Source: Parapristionchus giblindavisi (lineage: Eukaryota; Nematoda; Chromadorea; Rhabditida; Diplogasteridae). From it: a stretch of DNA of 64,000 nt. Of the stretch, positions 12,342 through 22,850 are shown piece by piece. Where the stretch lies: positions 62,001 through 126,000 of the forward strand of contig CALSFV010000247.1 of assembly GCA_943737045.1 (NCBI GenBank), read 5' to 3'. Made by a program: the position numbers and the translations under genes. The notes beneath the pieces are model-generated. The model had not been told where the DNA came from and ran no database searches. It saw only the letters and a program-made list of their open reading frames with translations. The stretch's first letter is position 1. Every line of letters starts with the position of its first letter.

Positions 12342-12720
12342 GGTAAACCTCGTCCAGAAGGACAAATGAGTGCAATGACTCTATCTCAATTGAATAGTAA
12401 ATATAGAGTGAAGACAACATTTATACAAATGAAGAATGAGAAGAAGGATGAGGTATACTCTTATCATATCCATTCATTCATTCATTGATTCGTTGTAGAG
12501 GAAAGAAGTTACGCCTCCACCTATTCCAACTTCGGATATATCAGCTGAATCTTCTACTCCTATTGATAATATTCTTGGAATGATATATAGTTGATCTTTG
12601 ATCTCTTTAATCTTCTAGTGTTTCAGATGGGTAGCTCATCTGTTCCTACTCCAAAGAAGTCGTCATCTACTCATTCATATTCACTATTTTGCTTATTGTT
12701 TCCAGGTATACTGTAGATGG
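12342..12720 (+). pseudogene. Exons of an unknown Ser/Pro-rich protein (right part of the interrupted gene)
   Basis: After the retrotransposon the frame reads KPRPEGQMSAMTLSQLNSKY then RVKTTFIQMKNEKKDE, ending at a GT near 12,451. The next exon (from about 12,497) reads RKEVTPPPIPTSDISAESST then PIDNILGMIY. A third from about 12,626 reads MFQMGSSSVPTPKKSSSTHS. Phases match at both junctions. The composition is that of a disordered region rich in Ser, Thr and Pro. It is probably continuous with the exons at 13,240-14,374, now separated by a MITE. Function unknown. Confidence 0.4.
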
Positions 12721-12732
12721 AGTGTACTATAC

Positions 12733-13198
12733 ACTCACAGAAAATTCCCTTAGGGAAGTTTCGTAACTGCACTTCCCTTAGGGAATAATTCCCTTATCTA
12801 CTCAGAATCCCTTATAGGTAAGGCAATTTTTACTAGGGAAATATTCCCTTAAAAATTTCCCTTACCTGTAAGGGATTTCCCATTTTTCATTCATATATGA
12901 ACGATCAAGTCTGACTAGATCTATCATCAAGTTTTACGAGAGTTGAAATATGTCCTCATGGCTTAGTGGCAAGAGTATTGTGTACAGAACCGAACCTCGT
13001 AGGTTCGATTCCTACCTGGTGCAAATCAACTTTGCCAATTTTTCTTATTGTTTCAATCTATTTTGTATCCCTTACCTGTAAGGGAATTTATCCCTTACAG
13101 GTCAGGGGAATATTTCCCTTACCTGTAAGGGAATAATTCCCATGGGGTCCTTAGCCAGGGAATTATTCCCTTACATATAAGGCATTTTTCTGTGAGTG
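12733..13198. mobile_element. TA-flanked MITE (CACTCACAGAAAA family) with tRNA-like core
   Basis: The termini are CACTCACAGAAAA and its inverse TTTTCTGTGAGTG, flanked by TA on both sides, a Tc1/mariner-type target. Subterminal palindromic TTCCCTTAGGGAA and CCCTTACCTGTAAGGG motifs are repeated many times in both halves. Near the centre lies a tRNA-like segment (12,952-13,022). No ORF. It lies between exon-like segments of the plus-strand gene. Confidence 0.75.
12952..13022 (+). tRNA. tRNA-like sequence (pseudo-tRNA) inside a MITE
   Basis: A box A (TGGCTTAGTGG, 12,959-12,969) and box B (GGTTCGATTCC, 13,002-13,012) match the eukaryotic Pol III internal promoter, at tRNA spacing. The T-arm GTAGG-TTCGATT-CCTAC pairs perfectly. 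The acceptor ends (GTCCTCA and CTGGTGC) and the anticodon arm do not pair well, so it is unlikely to be a functional tRNA. It may act as a promoter or be the relic of a SINE. Confidence 0.6.
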
Positions 13199-13239
13199 TA
13201 CTTTATTTTATCAATCAATAAATCCATCTATTTCAGATT

Positions 13240-14374
13240 TCATATCATCGTCCTATTCCTCATTCAAATCAATTCAATCAAGGTTTTCATAAACTGGTCT
13301 GTTTTTATTTTATCATCTACAGTAGTCTTGGAGAATCTGTAGTTCTTACTATAGTTACTTTATGATTACTGTATCTACCGTATATCATCGTAATATTTTA
13401 AGCCTCGTGATTCAACTCTAGAAGGAATTGAAATTCGATTAAATAAAGTAGAAAGAATTTGTGTAAACTTCAATTATTATCTAACTATCCTTACAAAGAA
13501 AGTAGCTGCTCTTATAAGTTATCATTCTACTCTGAAGTAAGTATATCATTCTGCTCACATCAGAGGCCGTATCCATGAACGTCGGCAAACCGTTTGTCGG
13601 CAAACGTGACGTCACAAGCGTAAGGAGAGGATCTCTGGCAAACGCCTCCGCCTACGGTTGTGACGTCACGTTTGCCGGCAAACGATTTGCCGACGTTCAT
13701 GGATGCATATACTGAAAGATGATTAACTATCTTATTTAGTATAATGATACATCTATACCCAATAGAGATATAGTTGCTTGTTCATTTGAAGTAATAGATG
13801 ATTTCAATGGTATAGTAGGTGTAGATTGAGGTCTTTCTATATTCGATCCCATTTTAGTCAATACAAATATTGGAATAAATCCATGATTCAATATCGATTG
13901 AATTGATTTAGATATGGATAGTCCTGTCAATTGTAGTCTTCCAGTATTGAAACCTCAATCATTATCTCGAAAAGTTCCATCTCTTCCATCTATTACATCT
14001 GATCCATTTGGTATATTATCTACATTTAAGAATGAATGAATGAATGAATGATTATAGATGAACCTCGTATAAGTAATCCTTCATCATCAACAATCATTCG
14101 TCTTCTCAATCCTTCATCTATTTCTAATTATTCATTTCCTCTTTCATTATCTTCAATTCAATTTATATCATCTCCATCACAATCAATATATCCATCTCTT
14201 CAATCAATTCCTTTATCAACATCAAGTCTTCAACCAACTCGATCATCATCATTATCAATTAATTCTAATCCATCTATTCCCATGAGTGAAGATGTAGATA
14301 TCCATCTAACATTCCTTCTATATCTGAAATGTTGGATGAACTTCATCTGGATGAAAGAAGATATGAATGAATGA
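13240..14374 (+). CDS. Unknown protein exons: helical segment then Ser/Pro-rich tail
   Basis: An exon at about 13,404-13,538 encodes a helical stretch (RDSTLEGIEIRLNKVERICV then NFNYYLTILTKKVAALISYH). It joins in phase, across an intron holding a MITE, to DIVACSFEVIDDFN. It then joins DMDSPVNCSLPVLKPQSLSR and, over a 50-bp intron, the Ser/Pro-rich DEPRISNPSSSTIIRLLNPS. A short Ser-rich exon (SSSYSSFKSIQS, about 13,240) precedes it. The heptad-like first part could be a BAR-type or other coiled-coil domain; this is a guess from composition. Near 14,303 the better C-terminus (PSNIPSISEMLDELHLDERR) is in a different frame, suggesting a one-base loss. The 5' end is uncertain because of the insertions upstream. 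Confidence 0.4.
13564..13708. mobile_element. Hairpin MITE (GGCCGTATCCATGAA family)
   Basis: The inverted arms AGGCCGTATCCATGAACGTC and GACGTTCATGGATGCATA bracket GTGACGTCAC palindromes and a central CTCCGCCTACG motif. It sits within an intron of the plus-strand gene. Relatives are at 16,400-16,508 with its mirror 20,326-20,434, and more distantly at 45,464-45,595. It is short, non-coding and would form a strong hairpin. Confidence 0.75.
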
Positions 14375-15396
14375 ATGCAAATTATGGAGAGAGGAATATG
14401 TTCATTCTTTTATCTTTTGCTTGCTAATGATTATGCAATCCATAAAAATGTCTGTTGTTGATTACTGTTGAATAGTAAATGGATATATTTGCTATGTTCG
14501 CATGATCATCTATTGGTCAAGCATAAATATATCAGATCATGTAGTACTATCATTTTTGATATATGTATACATATATGTAGGAATCATCAACTATCTTCGC
14601 TTGAATTGGAAGCAATTAGATCATATCGATCTATTCACATTGTCTAGATATATTCAGTCATTACTATTCATTAATGAAACAGCTCCATATGTTGCTAATG
14701 AAGATTGGAAGACTTAAAATATAATAATATTCATGTCTTATTTTTTCTTCCTACAGGTTTTGATTGATCTATTCTTAAACTATATATTAGATGCATTCAA
14801 TTTCATAACGTCTAACATAACGTATTCGTTTTGACTGTTCATTAACATGTCCAACGAGAATCAATTCATCTTATGCTCTCAAATTTCAGTCACCTTTTTT
14901 TACGTCTTGATCTATTTTAAGTAAGGAAAAGTCTATTAACATTCATTTCGTTCAAAATGAGAACGCTTACAACAATGAAAGAACATTGAAGAAGAATGGG
15001 AGGAACTATTTTACAACTAAATATACTTATGAAAGTATTTATACTGTTAAGAAGCAAAAACAAAAGGGAATAATATAATCCGTGCACTTCTCCATTCATA
15101 TTACAGTCATCATTATTACATTGAAATAGTCCTCACTTAAAGGAAACTGTATTACAACAATCACTAGATACATACATAGATTCTGAGATGAGTACTTACG
15201 TTTAGTAGTTGTATACAAATATTCCAAATAAACTTCCTCTCTGTATTAAATAGGTTATACATACAATATACAATCAACCTGAAAATAGTCCTATTTAGAT
15301 ACTAACCTTTGTTCAGCACAACATAGATAGACCATTTCATTCAATCCTCCATTAAAAAACAAAAAGAAAAAATAGATTTATAACTATTCATGAAAG
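14375..15396. other. Intergenic, no gene supported
   Basis: AT-rich sequence with several short open frames but none with splice-consistent neighbours or recognisable composition. No repeat ends are visible before the GTGAAGTAGGG-type repeats that open the large palindromic element. Confidence 0.4.
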
Positions 15397-16399
15397 TGGT
15401 GAAGTAGGGTGAATATGGGTGAAGTGTGGTGAAGTAAGGTTATAGGGTGAACTGGGTGAAGTATACTATTCGCCCTTGCGGCCCATCTTTTATAAATTGT
15501 ATGCATCTATGCGTATGCGTTATCATTTTAGATTGATCTTCCCCTCTTTTTACTTGTCTCTTAGTCATTTGCATGTAGCCTCAAATATTGCCGCGACTGA
15601 CATCTGCTAAAAACAAAGAGAGTGAGTGAGAGTGATAGAGATAGAGATGGAGTGGTAGATCAGTCATACCGTCTCTCATACATCGATCGATGAATCGTCT
15701 TATGTCTCTTTCTCTGACTGACTGTTCTCTGTCTGATTTTCCCGCCATTTTCAGTTATCATCACGTTCCACTATGCTTTTTGATGTTACTTTCGTAGTTA
15801 ATTCGCCCTCTCCTTCTTCCTCTTTAAGTACCAATCTCTGTATTTCCCTGCATTGCTATCTCCCTCCATCACTACCTTTATCTATCGTAATTATCGAATG
15901 GATATATCGGTATACCTCGTCACCAATCAATTTTTCTTTGTCTATTTGCATATGTTATCGTTGTTGTTGTCTAGACCTTCTATTGTATTGCCATTTGCAT
16001 ATGATCCAATATCATATTCAAACATACTACGTGTCCTCACTTTGTTTCCTACATTTACAGTTTTCAGTCATCCATTCAATCTCTCCTTTTCAAAGCTCAT
16101 TTATGTATGTATCCTCTTTCGTTCGTTTATTATCAGTCATTCTTCCTTTCCATCTCTTCCTCTCTCTCCTCTGTCTCTCTTACATCCATTATCATACCCA
16201 TCGATCACTAAGGAAGAGGGTAGACCATCAATCGATAATGTTTATGAGAGAGATGGAAGGAAGGGAAGTGAGCCTACCATTCTTTTGTGCGTCTACATCT
16301 TGATATATTGCATCTCTCTGTTTATGTTGAATTTCTCTCTCTTCTAGCCATCTCTCAACTTTATTCATATTCTTCTGCTCCGCATTCAATAATAATTCG

Positions 16400-16508
16400 G
16401 AGGTCGTATCCATGAAGCGTCACTAACAATTTGTCGATAATGGTGACGTCACGAGAGTAGACGTAGGCTTTATATCAACTTTTACGCTTTACGCCATGGA
16501 TACGGTCC
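16400..16508. mobile_element. GGCCGTATCCATGAA-family MITE nested in left palindrome arm
   Basis: GTCGTATCCATGAAGCGTCA and the inverse end near GCCATGGATACGGTCC bracket GTGACGTCAC. It is the same family as 13,564-13,708. The mirror copy at 20,326-20,434 shows it was present before the arm was duplicated or homogenised. Confidence 0.65.
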
Positions 16509-16628
16509 CAGACGATGTGCGCAATGTGGCCACGACTGTCCTTTGGCCCACGAGACAGTGTGGCCAGTGTGCAGAGCGGTCTCAATTTGTTTACATAATC
16601 ATTTAAATCATTTCAAATCCATTTCAGA

Positions 16629-17335
16629 TGTCGACACGACACCTATCGCCACCGACGTAGATGACGCAATCTACTTAGATGACGTCATTCTTGGGCAGAT
16701 CCGTACAAGGTATGGTGCTTGACTTGGTTCTCTTCTCATACCGTTGGAAGATCAAACCTTTCAATTTGTCGTTCTACAGGCCGAATCGTCGTTTCTCAAC
16801 GTCATGGCCGATGAGGAAGGTGGTCTGAAAGCCAATCGTCACTGACATCACATCAGATGGAGGAAGCAGGGTCATGAAGCTTCATTGAAGGTACGAGCCT
16901 TCCTTGGATTCTCTTTCCTGTTACGTTATGTTCAAGTCGCGAAAAGACGAAAATTTTGTGGAGATTTTGCCTATCTTTTTTCATGACTTGAACAGAACCT
17001 CTGTTAGAGTCATTGTCTTTACCTTTGCCTTTGCCTTTGCCTTTGCCAACGTCCTCTTCACTGCTCACTGATCTGTCTTGTTGACAGAAACCAAAGTTTT
17101 ATACAAAGTGATCGTTCACAAATCTCAAATCGTTGAATCTCGTAATTTGCTGTTTTGCAGGACGAATCGTCACTTTCGACTTCGGAAGATCGTCCTCCTC
17201 GTCGTTGATGGTCTACTCGATGTGTTCTTCAGAAGTGGGACGCCGCCAACCTCCGACGTCCGCGTTCTGTCGGCGTATTCCAGCACTGGCTGGAACTTGT
17301 TTTCCGAAAAAATAAAGAATTTGGGGTTGTTAATG
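16629..17335 (+). CDS. Exon-like reading frames of the palindromic element (left arm)
   Basis: After TTTCAG at about 16,628 a frame reads DVDTTPIATDVDDAIYLDDV then ILGQIRT to a GT. Further acceptors at about 16,779 and 17,159 open short frames (PNRRFSTSWPMRKVV; DESSLSTSEDRPPRR). On the opposite strand (17,068-16,853) an open frame contains a GKGKGKGKGK run. The same content is mirrored in the right arm (19,498-20,204). These are acidic or Lys/Gly-rich fragments, not recognised. They may be exons of an element-encoded protein or remnants. Confidence 0.25.
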
Positions 17336-17488
17336 TTTGAAATCAGTGTTCAAGCCCGCGAAGTTAAATGGGCGTGGTCAGCATCGCTATATAAATAAGG
17401 TTCGCAAAAAATGGGCGGAGTCATGCATCGCTTTATAAGTACGGAAGCGGATGAGTATATGTAGTTCGTTTGATATGCCTTCTAATAG

Positions 17489-17572
17489 GGACCCATGGTC
17501 TAGTGGATAGTAGGTCGAACTGTTAATCCGATCGGTTGGTCGGAAGGGAAGTTCGATCCCCCGAGAAGGATC
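17489..17572 (+). tRNA. tRNA-Asn-like sequence in left palindrome arm
   Basis: Box A TGGTCTAGTGG (17,496-17,506) and box B AGTTCGATCCC (17,550-17,560) are good matches. Between them lies a loop CTGTTAA that would present GTT (Asn), followed by CGATCGGTTGGTCGG as an extended variable-like region. The longer spacing and imperfect T-stem suggest a pseudo-tRNA or tRNA-derived promoter. An identical mirror copy lies in the other arm. Confidence 0.5.
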
Positions 17573-19260
17573 AGCAAAAGAAGACATAGCCCAACAGAAC
17601 CCATCTCTTTTTGCCATTTTTTCTTGATTCATTCATGCTCTCTCCCTATGATAACGTGTAGTGCATGTCAGAGTTTCCACAGAATGATCATGAATCACAA
17701 ATCCTAAATGCTACCATATGTGTTTGTATTGAATGTAATATCAATGATTTCCAATGTTTGTTGATGCAGAAACAGAAAGAGCGCATGCAAAATCAATACC
17801 GGATGATTACGGTAACATGTCAAAGCTGCAAAAATTAAGCGTATACATACGCTTAATTTTGAAACGAAACGACTTCCTATCTTGCAATCTATACTATAGT
17901 CACATTTCAAGTTTGTAAATGTTAGATTTATCTTCTTTTGACAGAAAATAACAAGAGAAATTCAACAACTAAAACTGTCTAAAACCGTTATCTTCGCCCA
18001 TTGTTCGGAAATATTGTTTACAAAGATCAAAGATCAAACTTCAGCAATAGAGTAACAACTTTCTGAACATCTATTATATTATGCCTCCACTTGTATTCTT
18101 TATATTATTTTTAATGTATGCACGTTTTACTCAAATTATCGTCGTAATTCTCTCGCTTGTTGTAGTTTTTTTAATAAGGCGAAAGATAAGTATAAGTTCA
18201 TACTATACCAGATGGTATCGTATTTTATGTTATTCATCACTACATCAATTGTTGACTATATCTAATCCTCATTCCAACGCATAAATTTAATATTATTTAA
18301 TATTATTATTCTGATTTCCCTACTGTTGCTGGCGTTGTCCTCGTTAAGTGGTTTATTGAAGTCATTTAGCAGATTATCATAATTATCACTATTTTTCTTT
18401 TATTTTTCAGATATTTTGGCTCTTCTATATGCAATCTATGCCAATAAAATTATTAGAGTCATTTAAAGTATTTATTTTATTAAAATTATTATTTTTAAAA
18501 TTTTGATGTTTTTTCAGTGAAGTTACTTGCTCGCCACCCGTCTCAACAGTGGTGGTAAATCGAGTTCAGTGCGCGCGCGATGACTCTCTGCGTCTCTGCC
18601 CATCGATCTCGTCTGATCATCTGGCCACTCTATCACTGATCTAGCACTGAAACGGAACGACTTCCTATCTTGCAATCTATACTATAGTCACATTTCAAGC
18701 TCTTGAAATGTGACTATGGTATGTTAGAGATGTTCAGAAAGTTGTTACTCTATTGCTGAAGTTTGATCTTTGATCTTTGTAAACATTATTTCCGAACAAT
18801 GGGCGAAGATAACGGTTTTAGACAGTTTTAGTTGTTGAATTTCTCTTGTTATTTTCTGTCAAAAGAAGATAAATCTAACATTTACAAACTTGAAATGTGA
18901 CTATAGTATAGATTGCAAGATAGGAAGTCGTTTCGTTTCAAAATTAAGCGTATGCATACGCTTAATTTTTGCAGCTTTGACATGTTACCGTAATCATCCG
19001 GTATTGATTTTGCATGCGCTCTTTCTGTTTCTGCATCAACAAACATTGAAAATCATTGATATTACATTCAATACAAACACATATGGTAGCATTTAGGATA
19101 TTTTTACAATTTTAGGGGAAAAAAAAGTTAGTTTGTGATTCATGATCATTCTGTGGAAACTCTGACATGCACTACACGTTATCATAGGGAGAGAGCATGA
19201 ATGAATCAAGAAAAAATGGCAAAAAGAGATGGGTTCTGTTGGGCTATGTCTTCTTTTGCT

Positions 19261-19344
19261 GATCCTTCTCGGGGGATCGAACTTCCCTTCCGACCAACCG
19301 ATCGGATTAACAGTTCGACCTACTATCCACTAGACCATGGGTCC
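19261..19344 (-). tRNA. tRNA-Asn-like sequence, mirror copy in right arm
   Basis: Reverse complement of the left-arm tRNA-like segment at 17,489-17,572, with the same boxes and GTT-type loop. It is kept intact in both arms of the palindrome. Confidence 0.5.
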
Positions 19345-20325
19345 CTATTAGAAGGCATATCAAACGAACTACATATACTCATCCGCTTCCGTACTTATAA
19401 AGCGATGCATGACTCCGCCCATTTTTTGCGAACCTTATTTATATAGCGATGCTGACCACGCCCATTTAACTTCGCGGGCTTGAACACTGATTTCAAACAT
19501 TAACAACCCCAAATTCTTTATTTTTTCGGAAAACAAGTTCCAGCCAGTGCTGGAATACGCCGACAGAACGCGGACGTCGGAGGTTGGCGGCGTCCCACTT
19601 CTGAAGAACACATCGAGTAGACCATCAACGACGAGGAGGACGATCTTCCGAAGTCGAAAGTGACGATTCGTCCTGCAAAACAGCAAATTACGAGATTCAA
19701 CGATTTGAGATTTGTGAACGATCACTTTGTATAAAACTTTGGTTTCTGTCAACAAGACAGATCAGTGAGCAGTGAAGAGGACGTTGGCAAAGGCAAAGGC
19801 AAAGGCAAAGGTAAAGACAATGACTCTAACAGAGGTTCTGTTCAAGTCATGAAAAAAGATAGGCAAAATCTCCACAAAATTTTCGTCTTTTCGCGACTTG
19901 AACATAACGTAACAGGAAAGAGAATCCAAGGAAGGCTCGTACCTTCAATGAAGCTTCATGACCCTGCTTCCTCCATCTGATGTGATGTCAGTGACGATTG
20001 GCTTTCAGACCACCTTCCTCATCGGCCATGACGTTGAGAAACGACGATTCGGCCTGTAGAACGACAAATTGAAAGGTTTGATCTTCCAACGGTATGAGAA
20101 GAGAACCAAGTCAAGCACCATACCTTGTACGGATCTGCCCAAGAATGACGTCATCTAAGTAGATTGCGTCATCTACGTCGGTGGCGATAGGTGTCGTGTC
20201 GACATCTGAAATGGATTTGAAATGATTTAAATGATTATGTAAACAAATTGAGACCGCTCTGCACACTGGCCACACTGTCTCGTGGGCCAAAGGACAGTCG
20301 TGGCCACATTGCGCACATCGTCTGG

Positions 20326-20434
20326 GACCGTATCCATGGCGTAAAGCGTAAAAGTTGATATAAAGCCTACGTCTACTCTCGTGACGTCACCATTATCGAC
20401 AAATTGTTAGTGACGCTTCATGGATACGACCTCC
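20326..20434. mobile_element. Mirror copy of nested MITE in right palindrome arm
   Basis: Reverse complement of 16,400-16,508, with ends GGGACCGTATCCATGG and TTCATGGATACGACCTCC around GTGACGTCAC. Confidence 0.65.
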
Positions 20435-20437
20435 GAA

Positions 20438-20554
20438 TTATTATTGAATGCGGAGCAGAAGAATATGAATAAAGTTGAGAGATGGCTAGAAGAGAGAGAA
20501 ATTCAACATAAACAGAGAGATGCAATATATCAAGATGTAGACGCACAAAAGAAT
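20438..20554 (+). pseudogene. Charged helical exon fragment (right arm; mirrored in left)
   Basis: The frame next to the nested MITE encodes LNAEQKNMNKVERWLEEREI then QHKQRDAIYQDVDAQKN, followed by a GT donor. It is a highly charged, helical segment with coding-like composition. The mirror lies at about 16,279-16,395 on the minus strand. No upstream exon was identified because the MITE abuts it, so it is probably a captured or broken gene piece. Confidence 0.35.
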
Positions 20555-21919
20555 GGTAGGCTCACTTCCCTTCCTTCCATCTCTCTCATAAACATTATCG
20601 ATTGATGGTCTACCCTCTTCCTTAGTGATCGATGGGTATGATAATGGATGTAAGAGAGACAGAGGAGAGAGAGGAAGAGATGGAAAGGAAGAATGACTGA
20701 TAATAAACGAACGAAAGAGGATACATACATAAATGAGCTTTGAAAAGGAGAGATTGAATGGATGACTGAAAACTGTAAATGTAGGAAACAAAGTGAGGAC
20801 ACGTAGTATGTTTGAATATGATATTGGATCATATGCAAATGGCAATACAATAGAAGGTCTAGACAACAACAACGATAACATATGCAAATAGACAAAGAAA
20901 AATTGATTGGTGACGAGGTATACCGATATATCCATTCGATAATTACGATAGATAAAGGTAGTGATGGAGGGAGATAGCAATGCAGGGAAATACAGAGATT
21001 GGTACTTAAAGAGGAAGAAGGAGAGGGCGAATTAACTACGAAAGTAACATCAAAAAGCATAGTGGAACGTGATGATAACTGAAAATGGCGGGAAAATCAG
21101 ACAGAGAACAGTCAGTCAGAGAAAGAGACATAAGACGATTCATCGATCGATGTATGAGAGACCACGGCCTCCCAGACAAGCCAAAAATCTTGATTGGAAA
21201 TGCACTAAGCGATGGGCAGCCGGAAAATCCTGAAGCCGGGATTTAGTTTCAGGCAACGTGGCGCGAATTTCAAATTCTTTTCATACCTTTAGTTTTTTTA
21301 ATGGTATTTTGCTTTTTTATATATATATTTTTTTGCTTTTTTAACATGTTTTACATATATTTTCTGAAGCTAGATGCTCATAAAATAAGGAGGAACTAAA
21401 TTAAAATATATTAAATAAATTTTTACATCGCAGTTTCTTTTTGTTAGTATATTCTTTCAATCGTTTATTTGATGATGCGTGCTTACATTTAAAAAAACAG
21501 TTGACGAGATATCATGGTATTTATCGTTGAAATGTTTATAATGTGGTAACGTTAGACATACATTACAAAACAATTTACATTTCACAGAATACAAATAAAA
21601 TATCAAGATGAAACGAAGCATACAAGGGGGACCTAATCACCCAGTAATAAGATTACGGTTAGGTCATATGAAAAAGGCACGGTTCTTGCTGACCATGAAG
21701 AGAGAATGAGTACGGAACAGAGAACAGGCTATAAAGAACCACCTGAAGAGTCGGATCTGGATCTATCCAGGGGTACCGTTTCGTGAATGATTAGGCAAAT
21801 GCCAGAACGCTAATCAATAACGGTAATAAGCCTGTCCATCAAATTTGTCATCACATCACTCAGATTAGAAGCACTGAACGCTGACCTGAAAGCAAAGAAA
21901 CTTAAAATGAATAGGTTCG

Positions 21920-22300
21920 ATGATATTACAGATGAGAACGGAGGGCAGTAGAAAAATAGAGTCAGTAATTTCTTCTAGTAAAACGTGGAAAGATAATGAA
22001 GACTTAGTAATTAAATTACTTACTGATGTGGCTGAAACAGTGATCCTGTTGATGATGAAGACGGGTTCCTATTTGCATCCAGCAAGCCATAGGCTACCAT
22101 TTCATAAGTCCCCAAAGACGTGAAATTGGTAATGGAAGAGAAAGCACATGATGAATGTAGATGAACAATCGATAATTGAATCGGAGAAGGCTCTGGAATT
22201 ACAAGATATTACGAAAGAGAAGGGAGCCAGGGGAAGGTTATTAAGTGCCAAATTCCCAGAAGCAGGCGTTGATTTAGAGACGAGACCTGATGGCTAGAGT
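21920..22300 (+). pseudogene. Decayed coding remnants inside the 2.5-kb insertion
   Basis: Short frames look protein-like: SVISSSKTWKDNEDLVIKLL then TDVAETV (about 21,963), and at 22,149 MMNVDEQSIIESEKALELQD then ITKEKGARGRLLSAKFPEAG ending in a stop. The frames are not joined by clear splice sites. They may be exons of a degenerated element gene. Family not recognised. Confidence 0.25.
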
Positions 22301-22710
22301 GAATCACATTCAAGACTGCGAGAGACCTACGTAACGTTCGAACCCCATTTACAACTATCCTATTGTGAATCTAATGTAAGAGAAAAGAGCAAAAGATAAA
22401 ATGTTGCCGAGCTTCGCAGAAAGGTGTGAATACAGAAAAGAAAATCGCGCTTACCAAAATTGAGTTGGGACAACGGAAATCCCTCTCTCTGACAATGAAG
22501 TTTAAAAAAACATGGGTAGATCTACCGGCAGTCATAATTCGACCTTCTGAAATGGTTGTCAATTAGTAAAGAGAAATGTACACGTCGTACGCTGCTACTG
22601 CTACTAGTGGTTTCCAAGGAACCGATATAGTATTATCTACTGTACTCGTGAAATCTATCCAACGATATCTTATAATTAGAGATGGGTGTCGTGCTCCACT
22701 ATTGTATATA

Positions 22711-22850
22711 CACACACAGAAATAAGTGTTATCCACGGAGCATAAGACCTGAGAAGTCTTATATTTAACACATTTTCAGCTCAAGAAGTGTTAAATATGA
22801 CACTTCTCAGGTCTTATGCTCCGTGGATAGCACTTATTTCTCTGTGTGTA
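22711..22850. mobile_element. 140-bp hairpin MITE (CACACAGA family)
   Basis: CACACAGAAATAAGTG at the left is mirrored by CACTTATTTCTCTGTGTG at the right, flanked by TA. The arms share CCACGGAGCATAAGACCTGA and include GTGTTAAATATGACAC. It is the short relative of the 3.2-kb element at 7,312-10,483. Confidence 0.75.

Noticed and set aside
13727..13920. A reading frame interrupted only by TGA codons, suggesting recoding or CGA decay
   Set aside because: Using acceptors at 13,764 and about 13,911, the three TGA codons fall in a GT-AG intron and the flanking exons join in phase. No recoding is needed.
15773..16347. Long open frames (164-176 codons) in the palindrome arms
   Set aside because: They are rich in Ser, Leu, Phe and Cys and lie over pyrimidine-rich DNA on the strand opposite purine-rich sequence. 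No domain or splice support.
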